Below are positions 27,538-35,363 of a DNA stretch of 64,000 nucleotides, one piece after another. A model generated the notes under the pieces. The model ran no database searches, had not been told where the DNA came from, and saw only the letters and a program-made list of their open reading frames with translations. The translations under genes were made by a program, and so were the position numbers. Source of the stretch: Thalassospira sp. MCCC 1A01148 (GTDB lineage: Bacteria > Pseudomonadota > Alphaproteobacteria > Rhodospirillales > Thalassospiraceae); the NCBI RefSeq assembly GCF_001613795.1, contig NZ_LPVZ01000019.1, positions 310,001-374,000 of the forward strand, read 5' to 3'. How positions within the stretch are numbered: position 1 is the first letter of the stretch; each line of letters starts with the position of its first letter.

Positions 27538-28593
27538 TTATGCTTCGCCATTGCGACGCTTCATCGCATCGACCACCAGACAAAGCTCTTCAAACAGAAC
27601 CTGTGCCGCGACCTGGGCGGTGTTGGTCGTGGCATCATATTGCGGGGCAACCTCGACAACATCGGCACCGACAAAATCAATCCCCTTAAGACCGCGCAGG
27701 ATCGCCAATGCCTCGCGCGAGGTCAGGCCACCGACCTCTGGCGTGCCCGTGCCCGGTGCGAAGGACGGATCCAGGCAATCAACATCAAATGACAGATAAA
27801 CCGGGCCATCGCCGACCACTTCGCGCGCCTTGGCGATGACGCCCTCAACGCCCATTTTCGGGACTTCTTCGGCGTGGATCACGGTCATGCCGCTGTCATA
27901 GGAAAATTCCCAGACATATTCCGACGGGCCGCGAATGCCGATTTGTATGGTGCGTTCGGGATCAAGCACACCATCCATCACCGCCTCGCGGAACGGGCCA
28001 CCATGATGGAACCGCGATCCATCATACTCCCCGCAGGTATCACAATGGGCATCAAGATGGATCATGCCGACCGGGCGATCCTTGCCGACCGCCTTTTGGA
28101 TCGAATAGCTGATCGAATGATCGCCACCGATGGCAATCGGAATGACACCGGCACCAACGATCTTATTGAAATAGGCCTCAATATCTTCGTGGCAGCTTTC
28201 CAATGAATATCGGCTACGAAACGGTACATCGCCAATATCAGCGATGCGTGCCATGGCCCCGGGCACCATGCGCAGGACATGTTCATACGGACCGATGCGT
28301 TCGATATTGCGTACCGCACGCGGGCCAAGTCGTGCACCGGCACGGTTACTGACACCAAGATCCATCGGCACGCCAACCAGTGCGATGTCGAGGCCTGCAA
28401 AATTCTCGTTCTCGGCATCGGCGGCAAACGGCGCATCAAGGAAAGTTGGCACACCGGCAAATGGCCATTTGCGCGCGCCACTTTCAGAAAACTGCGATGC
28501 CGCCACTTCGCGAAAATGCGGATCAAAAATGTCTGCGCCTTTGGTGTTGCCGTATTTTTCGCGCAGTTTTGCAAGTTTGTCGTCGGTGAACAT
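27538..28593 (-). CDS. Agmatinase-family ureohydrolase
   Basis: A 351-residue binuclear-manganese hydrolase that releases urea from a guanidino compound. The metal motifs are complete: GGDHS, HLDAHCDT and SFDVDCLDPSFAPGTGTP. The ATG at 28593 follows GGAGG; an ORF extension upstream lacks a ribosome site. It is longer than E. coli SpeB (about 306), with an N-terminal extension containing FAGVPTFLDAPF, as seen in guanidinobutyrase or guanidinopropionase types. The substrate may therefore be agmatine, 4-guanidinobutyrate or 3-guanidinopropionate. A LysR regulator is divergently encoded with an operator-like palindrome between them. Confidence 0.88.
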   Translation of the reverse strand: MFTDDKLAKLREKYGNTKGADIFDPHFREVAASQFSESGARKWPFAGVPTFLDAPFAADAENENFAGLDIALVGVPMDLGVSNRAGARLGPRAVRNIERIGPYEHVLRMVPGAMARIADIGDVPFRSRYSLESCHEDIEAYFNKIVGAGVIPIAIGGDHSISYSIQKAVGKDRPVGMIHLDAHCDTCGEYDGSRFHHGGPFREAVMDGVLDPERTIQIGIRGPSEYVWEFSYDSGMTVIHAEEVPKMGVEGVIAKAREVVGDGPVYLSFDVDCLDPSFAPGTGTPEVGGLTSREALAILRGLKGIDFVGADVVEVAPQYDATTNTAQVAAQVLFEELCLVVDAMKRRNGEA

Positions 28594-28706
28594 GGGACCT
28601 CCTGATCGGGGCATTGGTTCGCGGACATTGAACCAGTGGCCGGATATTGTTGTTGGCCCGATCAGATCAAATTGCGCGGCACTTAAAAATCACGTATTTC
28701 TGAACT

Positions 28707-28730
28707 TTACTTTGGCATTTTCCAAAGTAA
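28707..28730. promoter_or_regulatory. Operator-like palindrome, LysR/ureohydrolase
   Basis: TTACTTTGG (28707-28715) and CCAAAGTAA (28722-28730) are perfect 9-base inverted arms 6 bases apart, between divergent genes. This is the classical position for a LysR-type regulator site. Confidence 0.65.
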
Positions 28731-28757
28731 TGACTTTTACCGCATGGAATTGACCCG

Positions 28758-29666
28758 ATGATCACGGAACAGGCCGACCTGAAGCTTTTGCGTATTTTCC
28801 TGACCATCGTCGAGGCCGGGGGATTTGCCGCTGCACAAAGCGATCTCAACCTGTCACTTTCAACAATTTCAAGCTATGTCACCGCCCTTGAGACCCGGCT
28901 TGGGTTCACACTTTGCAAACGCGGACGGGGTGGCTTTGCGCTGACGGCTGAGGGACAGGTGGTATTTGAAGAAGCCCACCGGCTGTTCAAATCGGTCGCG
29001 CAATATGAAACCAAGATGCGAGCACTGCGTGACAAGCTAAGCGGCACCCTGACCATCGGACTGACGGATAATACCATCACCGATCCTGCTGCACGCCGGA
29101 TCGAAAAAACCATTGCACGCTTTATGGAACGCGCCCCGGATGTGACGCTCAATGTCGTGACCTATCCGCCCAATGACCTGTTGCGTGAAGTGGTGACCGA
29201 CAATATCCAGATTGGCATCTGCAGTTTTCCGAAAACCGTTCTGGGTCTGCGCTATATCCCGCTTTACGGTGAAACCCATCGGTTCTATTGCGGATCGGAC
29301 CATCCGCTTTTTACCCAGCCCGATGACGAAATCGACATTGATGAAATCCGGCGTTACCGCCTGATCGGGCGCAAATCCTGGCTTGGCAGGGACCTTAAGG
29401 AATTCGCGATTGCCCGGCCGCACGCAACCGTATCAGACATGGAGGCCGAAGCACGTTTGATCCTGTCAGGTGCATTTCTGGGTTATCTGCCCGAACACTA
29501 TGCCAAGCAGTTTGTGGATGCCGGTCGCATGCGCATGATTCTGCCAGACCGATTGACGGTGAAGGTCACGTTTCAGGCAAGCCTTGATGACACCAAACAG
29601 CCCGACCCGATCACCAACCTGTTTCTTGATATGCTGATTGCTGATTTCGCAGGCGACGCTGCCTGA
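28758..29666 (+). CDS. LysR-family transcriptional regulator
   Basis: A 302-residue regulator. The winged helix-turn-helix is at about 8-65 (ADLKLLRIFLTIVEAGGFAA and the following helix); the LysR substrate-binding fold begins near residue 94 (GTLTIGLTDNT). Divergent from the ureohydrolase gene, it probably controls that gene and itself through the 28707-28730 palindrome, in response to a guanidino compound or its product. This is inference from position. Confidence 0.92.
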   Translation: MITEQADLKLLRIFLTIVEAGGFAAAQSDLNLSLSTISSYVTALETRLGFTLCKRGRGGFALTAEGQVVFEEAHRLFKSVAQYETKMRALRDKLSGTLTIGLTDNTITDPAARRIEKTIARFMERAPDVTLNVVTYPPNDLLREVVTDNIQIGICSFPKTVLGLRYIPLYGETHRFYCGSDHPLFTQPDDEIDIDEIRRYRLIGRKSWLGRDLKEFAIARPHATVSDMEAEARLILSGAFLGYLPEHYAKQFVDAGRMRMILPDRLTVKVTFQASLDDTKQPDPITNLFLDMLIADFAGDAA

Positions 29667-29838
29667 CTGCCAAGTGAAAACCGGCAATCGCAATCGATAG
29701 CAATATCGTCCAAGACCGACTATCTGATGTCGATCATTATGGAGCCTGAAACAATGGCTCCTCGCCCACCGCATGATAAAAAGGACGCACCGGTCACGCC
29801 AAAGAACCGGCTGCCAACAACCATAGGAAACGTCGGAA

Positions 29839-30681
29839 ATGTCACGCCCCGGACAGCCCGAAAAACACCCGGAAAGCCAGCCCAAAACGGGCCATTTTGA
29901 TTCTGACACCATCAGACGCGGCGCCCTTGCCTGCCTGCCGCTTTTGCCCAGCACCATAATCTTTGGTGCGGTGCTTGGCGTTCTGGCCGCACAGCGCGGA
30001 TTGTCGCTTGGCGAACTTTTATTTATGAGCCTGGCGGTGTTTGCCGGATCGGCACAGTTCGTGTCGGTCGATCTGTGGCGCGAAACCATCCCGAGTGCCA
30101 CCATCATCATCGCAACCGCGGTGATCAATATGCGCTATATCCTGATCGGGGCATCCTTGCGCCCCGTGTTTCGCGGTCGCCCGCTCTGGGTCAAGGTGAC
30201 CGGCATGCATATGGTCGCCGATGAAAACTGGGCCGTGTCGATGACCCAAAAGGACCTTGCCAATCCAGGATTCTTGCTGGGCGGCGGGATGTTCCTTGGT
30301 GTGGTCTGGGCGACGGGCAATACGGTTGGTTACCTGCTTGGCGGCGGCATTCCTGACCCGGAAGTCTATGCGCTTGATTTCGCGTTCACTGCCGTGTTTG
30401 CCGCACTCACCATTGGCATGTGGAAGGGGCGCGTTGACCTTTTACCTTGGATTGCAGCGGCCATTGGATCCGTGATTGGCCATTTCACCTTGCCCGGAAC
30501 CTGGTCGATCCTGGTCGGTGCAGGTGCAGGGGTGGTTGTTGCCGCACTGACATGGCGTGAAGACATGGATGATGACAGCCTTGAGGCCGAATTTGCCGTC
30601 GAAGGCCGCAATGCCTATGGCGCGCCGGAAGGCAAAAACAGCGCCACCCGCGCCACCCCCGCAGTGGAGACCGGCAAATGA
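29839..30681 (+). CDS. azlC: AzlC-family branched-chain amino acid exporter, large subunit
   Basis: A 280-residue membrane protein of the AzlC family, which together with AzlD forms an exporter of branched-chain amino acids or analogues. Family landmarks are GALACLPLLPSTIIFG near residue 35, FAGSAQFVSVD near residue 71, and INMRYILIGASL near residue 100. The C-terminus has an unusual charged, Ala-rich tail of about 45 residues beyond the last helix. The stop overlaps the AzlD start by 4 bases. Confidence 0.9.
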   Translation: MSRPGQPEKHPESQPKTGHFDSDTIRRGALACLPLLPSTIIFGAVLGVLAAQRGLSLGELLFMSLAVFAGSAQFVSVDLWRETIPSATIIIATAVINMRYILIGASLRPVFRGRPLWVKVTGMHMVADENWAVSMTQKDLANPGFLLGGGMFLGVVWATGNTVGYLLGGGIPDPEVYALDFAFTAVFAALTIGMWKGRVDLLPWIAAAIGSVIGHFTLPGTWSILVGAGAGVVVAALTWREDMDDDSLEAEFAVEGRNAYGAPEGKNSATRATPAVETGK

Positions 30682-31007
30682 CCCAATTCCCCGATCTGAC
30701 AAGTTTCAGCTTAGAGGCCGTTCTGACCATTCTTGGCATGGCAGCCGTGACCTATGGTATGCGGCTGGGGGGCCTTCTGATGGCGGACCGTTTGCCGCAA
30801 CATGGTCGTTGGGCGCATGTACTGGAACGCCTGCCCGGTGCCGTTTTGATTTCCGTCTGGGTACCCAGCGCCCTTTCGGCAGGTGCGATTGGCATTGCAG
30901 GGGCTGCCGCCACCGTGATTACCATGGCGCTCGCGCGCAACCTGTTTGCCGCCATGGCAGTGGGCATGGTTCTGGTTGGTGTCGGCCGATATTTCATCAG
31001 CAATTAG
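30678..31007 (+). CDS. azlD: AzlD-family exporter, small subunit
   Basis: A 109-residue membrane protein with three or four hydrophobic segments, partner of AzlC. The AzlD pattern is clear in AAVTYGMRLGG and the LERLPGAVLISVWVPS stretch. ATGA overlap with azlC indicates coupled translation. It ends 9 bases from the convergent methyltransferase gene. Confidence 0.9.
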   Translation: MTQFPDLTSFSLEAVLTILGMAAVTYGMRLGGLLMADRLPQHGRWAHVLERLPGAVLISVWVPSALSAGAIGIAGAAATVITMALARNLFAAMAVGMVLVGVGRYFISN

Positions 31008-31016
31008 GCTAGGCTG

Positions 31017-31637
31017 CTAAGCTATCCGGCGAAAGAGACTGAACTGGAAGGACTGCGTTCTGGCCATCGGGGTTTGATGCATCTCGTTGCGATGGGTGAT
31101 CAGTTCAAAATCATCACCCAGAACAGCACCAAGTTCAGCCGGGCTGTAACGCACAACGGGCAGGCCACTGCATTTTTCCGGCCCGTCCGGCGCAAAGGTC
31201 GCGATGATGGCATGCCCGCCTATGCGAAGCCCTTTTTTGAGGTTCGCGACATATGCCATGCGTTCATCCGGATCGACCAGGAAATGAAATACCGCGCGAT
31301 CGTGCCAAAGATCATATTGGCGATCCGGCGACCAAGCAGTGATGTCGGTTGCAATCCATTTTACCGACTTGCCCGCACCGCCAAGCTGATCACGGGCATG
31401 GTCCAAGGCAACGCCTGAGATATCCAGAACCGTCACATCGCGGATACCGATAGCCAGCAATGATGCCGCCAGCCGAGAGGTTCCGCCGCCGACATCAATC
31501 ACCGAGGAGGATGGCGTCAACCGGGCGTTATCAATCAGCGCCAGCGACGCCGCCGGGCGATCCTGATACCAGGTCAGGCTGGCTTCGGGCTTTTCGCGAT
31601 AAACGCAGTCCCAATGTGTCTTGCGATCACCGGTCAT
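31017..31637 (-). CDS. SAM-dependent methyltransferase (class I)
   Basis: A 206-residue methyltransferase. It opens with the recurrent TGDRKTHWDCVYREK stretch, followed by LTWYQDRP, then the SAM-binding loop VIDVGGGTSRLA (about 46-57) and a downstream acidic residue in VTVLDISG. The segment LWHDRAVFHFLVD resembles small methyltransferases often placed next to metalloid or thiopurine enzymes, but the substrate cannot be named. It is a single gene, convergent with azlD. Confidence 0.85.
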   Translation of the reverse strand: MTGDRKTHWDCVYREKPEASLTWYQDRPAASLALIDNARLTPSSSVIDVGGGTSRLAASLLAIGIRDVTVLDISGVALDHARDQLGGAGKSVKWIATDITAWSPDRQYDLWHDRAVFHFLVDPDERMAYVANLKKGLRIGGHAIIATFAPDGPEKCSGLPVVRYSPAELGAVLGDDFELITHRNEMHQTPMARTQSFQFSLFRRIA

Positions 31638-31698
31638 TTGGTTGCCCTTCTGTGACGTCGAAAATCAAAACTATCGCGACGACCTGCCTACACCAAAC

Positions 31699-31729
31699 AA
31701 AAAGCCGCCCTTGATCGGGGCGGCTTTTT
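31699..31729. terminator. Terminator of prfC
   Basis: AAAAAGCCGCCC (31699-31710) pairs perfectly with GGGCGGCTTTTT (31718-31729). On the minus strand it ends the prfC message 20 bases past the stop. It can also act on the plus strand. Confidence 0.9.
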
Positions 31730-31750
31730 CACATGGTCGGCAGCCAATGA

Positions 31751-33343
31751 TCAGGCCGCAACCAGATTCTGTTCGCGGGTGGATTCGAATTTGAGGTTCG
31801 GCCAGTCGCTTTGGGTCGTATCAAGATGCCAGGCATTGCGCGCAATGAAGACCAGCGTTTCATCGTGATCTTCAAACAGCGCGGACTGGTTGGTATCGCG
31901 GAACTTCTTGATTTCCGCCGGATCGCCAACCACCCAACGCGCGGCATAGGCCGGGGTCGGTTCGAAATGCACCTTGATGCCATATTCGGCCGAAATGCGT
32001 TCCTTGAGAACCTCGAACTGCAGTTGCCCGACGACGCCAACGATCCAGTCTGCCCCCATCATCGGTTTGAAAACCTGTGATGCGCCTTCTTCGGCAAGCT
32101 GTTCAAGCGCGCGCTGGAGATGCTTGCCCTTGAGCGGGTCATCCAGACGGACTTTCTGCAGCAATTCCGGGGCAAAGGCCGGAACACCGCGGAAGCGAAG
32201 CTCTTCGCCCTCGGTCAGGGTATCGCCGATACGAAGCGTCCCGTGGTTCGGAATGCCGATGATATCACCCGGCCAGGCTTCTTCGGCAATGTCACGTTCG
32301 TTGGCAAAGAACAGCATCGGGTTATGCACCGCCATCTGTTTGCCCGCACGAACGTGCTTGAGCTTCATGCCGCGTTTGAAGTGGCCAGAGCACAGACGAA
32401 TAAACGCAATGCGGTCACGATGGTTCGGGTCGATGTTGGCCTGTACCTTGAACACAAAGCCCGCCACCTTTGGCTCAACCGCTTCGACCAGACGCGTTGC
32501 CGCCTCTTGCGGGCGCGGGGTCGGTGCAATTTCGCCAATGCCGCGCAACAATTCACGCACGCCAAAGTTATTGACGGCCGACCCAAAGAAGACCGGCGTC
32601 AGATGCCCTTCGCGATAGCTCTGCAAATCAAATGGCGGGCACATTTCGCGCACCATTTCGACTTCCTCGCGCAGCTTTTCCAGAAGATAATCCGGGATCA
32701 GCTCATCAAGCTTCGGATCATCAAGCCCCTTGATCGGAATGGCTTCCTTGACGACATTGCCGCCTTTTTCCATGAACAGAAGCTGATCATTGACCAGATC
32801 GTAACAGCCATGGAAATCACGGCCCGACCCGATTGGCCAGGTTACCGGCGAGACATCAAGGGCGAGATCCTGTTCGATCTGATCGATCAGTTCGAATGAA
32901 TCACGGGCTTCGCGGTCAAGCTTGTTGACGAAAGTCGTGATCGGCACGTCACGCAGACGGCAGACCTCAAACAGCTTACGGGTCTGGGACTCGATGCCCT
33001 TCGCACCGTCAATCACCATGACGGCGGAATCAACTGCGGTCAGCACGCGATAGGTATCTTCGGAAAAGTCTTCGTGGCCCGGCGTATCAAGCAGGTTGAA
33101 GATGTTCTTTTCAAACTCGAAGGTCATCACAGCCGAAGACACGGAAATACCGCGGTCCTGTTCGATCTTCATGAAGTCCGAACGGGCACCCTTCTGTTCC
33201 TTTTTCGCCTTCACCGCACCTGCCATCTGAATGGCACCCCCGAACAGCAGCAGCTTTTCGGTCAGGGTCGTTTTACCCGCATCCGGGTGGGCAATGATGG
33301 CGAAGGTACGGCGACGCGATACCTGCTGGTCAATCATCGACAT
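31751..33343 (-). CDS. prfC: Peptide chain release factor 3
   Basis: A ribosomal GTPase that recycles RF1/RF2 after peptide release. It has 530 residues from the ATG at 33343; another ATG lies 6 bases downstream and a TTG 9 bases upstream. GTPase motifs are AHPDAGKTTLTE (G1), DTPGHEDF (G3) and NKLD (G4). The QKGARSDFMKIEQDRGISV region is characteristic of RF3 as opposed to EF-G. It is a single-gene unit with its own terminator. Confidence 0.95.
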   Translation of the reverse strand: MSMIDQQVSRRRTFAIIAHPDAGKTTLTEKLLLFGGAIQMAGAVKAKKEQKGARSDFMKIEQDRGISVSSAVMTFEFEKNIFNLLDTPGHEDFSEDTYRVLTAVDSAVMVIDGAKGIESQTRKLFEVCRLRDVPITTFVNKLDREARDSFELIDQIEQDLALDVSPVTWPIGSGRDFHGCYDLVNDQLLFMEKGGNVVKEAIPIKGLDDPKLDELIPDYLLEKLREEVEMVREMCPPFDLQSYREGHLTPVFFGSAVNNFGVRELLRGIGEIAPTPRPQEAATRLVEAVEPKVAGFVFKVQANIDPNHRDRIAFIRLCSGHFKRGMKLKHVRAGKQMAVHNPMLFFANERDIAEEAWPGDIIGIPNHGTLRIGDTLTEGEELRFRGVPAFAPELLQKVRLDDPLKGKHLQRALEQLAEEGASQVFKPMMGADWIVGVVGQLQFEVLKERISAEYGIKVHFEPTPAYAARWVVGDPAEIKKFRDTNQSALFEDHDETLVFIARNAWHLDTTQSDWPNLKFESTREQNLVAA

Positions 33344-33446
33344 GGTTATCAACTTTAATCCGATATGAATTTCTTGGCGCGCAATGTAGCGATTTTTAAC
33401 GGTATTGCCACCGTGAAATCATCATATCGGACATGAAGCGGACGGT

Positions 33447-34484
33447 TTAACCCAGCCAAGCTTGCGAAATGACGCCGATTGCGAACGAACCGACCAGCGC
33501 ATAGACCAGATAAAGCGCAAAGACCGGTTTTTTCACCAGCGCAAAGACCGCAATCGCCGCCGGGATGGATGACACACCACCGGCCACCAGAAACGCCATT
33601 GCCGCCCCCGATTGCATACCCTGCGCAATCAGGCCTTCCATGATCGGAAGCGCAGCATAGCCATTCAAATAGGCAGGAACCCCGACAAGGGTGGCAATCG
33701 CAATCGGTGCCAGCCCGTCGCCACCAAGCAATCCACTAACACTTTCGGCCGGGACATAAGCAACCATGATGCTTTCCAGCAGAAAGGCAAACGCCAGCCA
33801 TTTCCCCAGAAAGATCATGTTCGACACAGCGGACGTGCGGAACTTTTTGATCCGTTCGCCATCCTGCCAGAACTTCCAGAAGACGGCCTTGTGGGACCGC
33901 ACCTTCGCCCCGCCGCAGCCGCCATTGCCAACGCCGTCGCGTAGTGGATCAGACAGAAAACCCCGCGCACCCAACCACATGGTGACAAAACCGCCCATCA
34001 GACCAAGCGCAATCGCCGAGATCATTTTGATCACGGCAAAATCGGTACCGAGCGTCCCCATGGTCAGAACAAACATCGCCGGATCAATCACCGGACTTGC
34101 CAACCAGAATGCCATGACCGGCGCCAAGGGAACCCCCATGGCAAGCAGGGCCGCAATCAGCGGGATCACCCCGCAAGAGCAAAATGGCGACAACGCCCCA
34201 AAGGCCGCAGCGGTAAAGACCATCCGCACAGGCCGCCCGGCAAAGGCGCGTGAAATCAGGTTATCGGCCCCGGTTGCCGTGGCATAAGCAGCAATCCCGA
34301 TGGAAAGAACAAGGAACGGCGCAGTTTCGGCAAAGGAATTGGCCGTGAACAGCACGCTTGGCACAAATTGCGGCGCGTCCAAGATAAAGATCGCGGCAAG
34401 GATGATGCAGGCGGCCAGCAACACACGATCAATCTGTCGTGCAGATGACCCAAAGCGGCGCAATTGAACTGTCAGGGCACTCAT
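33447..34484 (-). CDS. arsP: ArsP/YraQ-type permease, probable organoarsenical exporter
   Basis: A 345-residue membrane permease of the DUF318/ArsP family, with about eight to ten hydrophobic segments and a central hydrophilic loop. The conserved SPFCSCGVIPL puts a cysteine pair at C102 and C104, which in ArsP proteins is implicated in binding trivalent organoarsenicals. A GGCGG loop with one further cysteine lies near residue 195. It is encoded just downstream of an ArsR regulator on the same strand, in a cluster with acr3 and arsJ, which supports the arsenic role over other metalloid or thiol roles. Confidence 0.8.
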   Translation of the reverse strand: MSALTVQLRRFGSSARQIDRVLLAACIILAAIFILDAPQFVPSVLFTANSFAETAPFLVLSIGIAAYATATGADNLISRAFAGRPVRMVFTAAAFGALSPFCSCGVIPLIAALLAMGVPLAPVMAFWLASPVIDPAMFVLTMGTLGTDFAVIKMISAIALGLMGGFVTMWLGARGFLSDPLRDGVGNGGCGGAKVRSHKAVFWKFWQDGERIKKFRTSAVSNMIFLGKWLAFAFLLESIMVAYVPAESVSGLLGGDGLAPIAIATLVGVPAYLNGYAALPIMEGLIAQGMQSGAAMAFLVAGGVSSIPAAIAVFALVKKPVFALYLVYALVGSFAIGVISQAWLG

Positions 34485-34494
34485 ATCTATATCC

Positions 34495-34508
34495 CTAGAA
34501 AATTAGTT
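34495..34508 (-). promoter_or_regulatory. Candidate ArsR operator upstream of arsP
   Basis: On the minus strand, AACTAATTTTCTAG lies 11 bases before the arsP ATG. It aligns with the palindrome upstream of arsR1 (AACTATATTTCTAG), suggesting the same regulator binds both. Confidence 0.5.
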
Positions 34509-34533
34509 TCTTTAACCCAAAAAAACGCGCCGC

Positions 34534-34857
34534 TCAGTCGGCGGTTTCCTGTTCCCGTACGGCATCAAGATCAACGCCGCTGCAGCATTCGTCCGCGATA
34601 AAGCCGACCAGATCACGCATCACATCAAAATCCGCCCGATTGCGGGTTTCACGGCCTTGTTTTTCCTGCTTGACCAGACCGGCTTGAACCAAAGTCCCCA
34701 GATGGTGGGAAAGGGTCGAGGCCGGCAGTCCAACCAGCCGTCCGATATCGCCAATATTAAGTCCCTCATCACCTGCCTTTACCAACAGACGATAGATTTT
34801 CAGACGGGCTTCGTGGCCCAAGGCGGCAAAGGCCGGTGCAACTGTTTTTTCGCTCAT
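34534..34857 (-). CDS. arsR: ArsR-family repressor (arm with arsP)
   Basis: A 107-residue winged-helix repressor. The recognition helix region is LPASTLSHHLGTLVQAGLV (about 44-62). A vicinal cysteine pair, C91-C92 in ADECC, lies near the C-terminus. The equivalent pair in Acidithiobacillus-type ArsR binds As(III), but the third cysteine of that site is absent here. It is transcribed ahead of arsP, with operator-like palindromes both before it and in the 49-base gap to arsP. It may respond to organic rather than inorganic arsenic; that is inference. Confidence 0.87.
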   Translation of the reverse strand: MSEKTVAPAFAALGHEARLKIYRLLVKAGDEGLNIGDIGRLVGLPASTLSHHLGTLVQAGLVKQEKQGRETRNRADFDVMRDLVGFIADECCSGVDLDAVREQETAD

Positions 34858-34866
34858 GGCGCTATT

Positions 34867-34886
34867 ATAACTATATTTCTAGTTAT
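34867..34886. promoter_or_regulatory. Candidate ArsR operator upstream of arsR1
   Basis: ATAACTA (34867-34873) and TAGTTAT (34880-34886) form a 7-6-7 inverted repeat 10 bases before the arsR1 ATG, in an AT-rich promoter region. Confidence 0.6.
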
Positions 34887-34996
34887 TTAAACTTATTTTT
34901 TTGATCGAACCTACCTTACTGTTTCAAATTACTTTTTTGCTCTCACGCATAACAGTCCGCATCACTGAAATACAAATGTCACTTGCCAGCGTGGCT

Positions 34997-35020
34997 ATAT
35001 GTCGATAATTCCCGACATAT
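34997..35020 (+). promoter_or_regulatory. Candidate ArsR operator covering the arsR2 start
   Basis: ATATGTCG (34997-35004) and CGACATAT (35013-35020) are perfect 8-base arms 8 bases apart. The right arm includes the first two bases of the arsR2 ATG. The left arm overlaps a TATAT-like -10. Sequence differs from the arsR1 operator. Confidence 0.65.
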
Positions 35021-35363
35021 GGAAACAAAACACGCAATCAGCGCCCTTGGCGCCCTGGCACAGGAACACAGACTGGCGGCCTTCCGGCTGCTGGTCCGTG
35101 CGGGGAATGATGGCATTGCCGCGGGCGAACTGGCCCGGCAGATATCCATTCCGCACAACACCATGTCATCGCATCTGACCACGCTTAGTCAGGCGGGTCT
35201 GATCACAAGCACACGCGAAGGCCGGTCGATCATTTACCGGATTGTGCCAGATGCGATGCGCGATCTTTTGGGGTTCCTTGCCGATGATTGCTGCCAAGGA
35301 CACCCCGAACTGTGCGGGTTGCCAAGCCGTTCAGCCACCAACACTGACAAAGGATGCTGCTAG
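35019..35363 (+). CDS. arsR: ArsR-family repressor (arm with acr3)
   Basis: A 114-residue winged-helix As(III) sensor. The DNA-binding helices are at about 35-60 (GELARQISIPHNTMSSHL). C91, C92 and C99 (DDCCQGHPELC) match the three-cysteine C-terminal arsenite site of Acidithiobacillus ferrooxidans ArsR, and the protein ends with a second vicinal pair (C113-C114). The ATG at 35019 is chosen over an in-frame start 36 bases upstream, because the family begins here. No ribosome site is visible and the operator overlaps the start, so a leaderless message is possible. The next base after its stop begins acr3. Confidence 0.88.
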   Translation: METKHAISALGALAQEHRLAAFRLLVRAGNDGIAAGELARQISIPHNTMSSHLTTLSQAGLITSTREGRSIIYRIVPDAMRDLLGFLADDCCQGHPELCGLPSRSATNTDKGCC

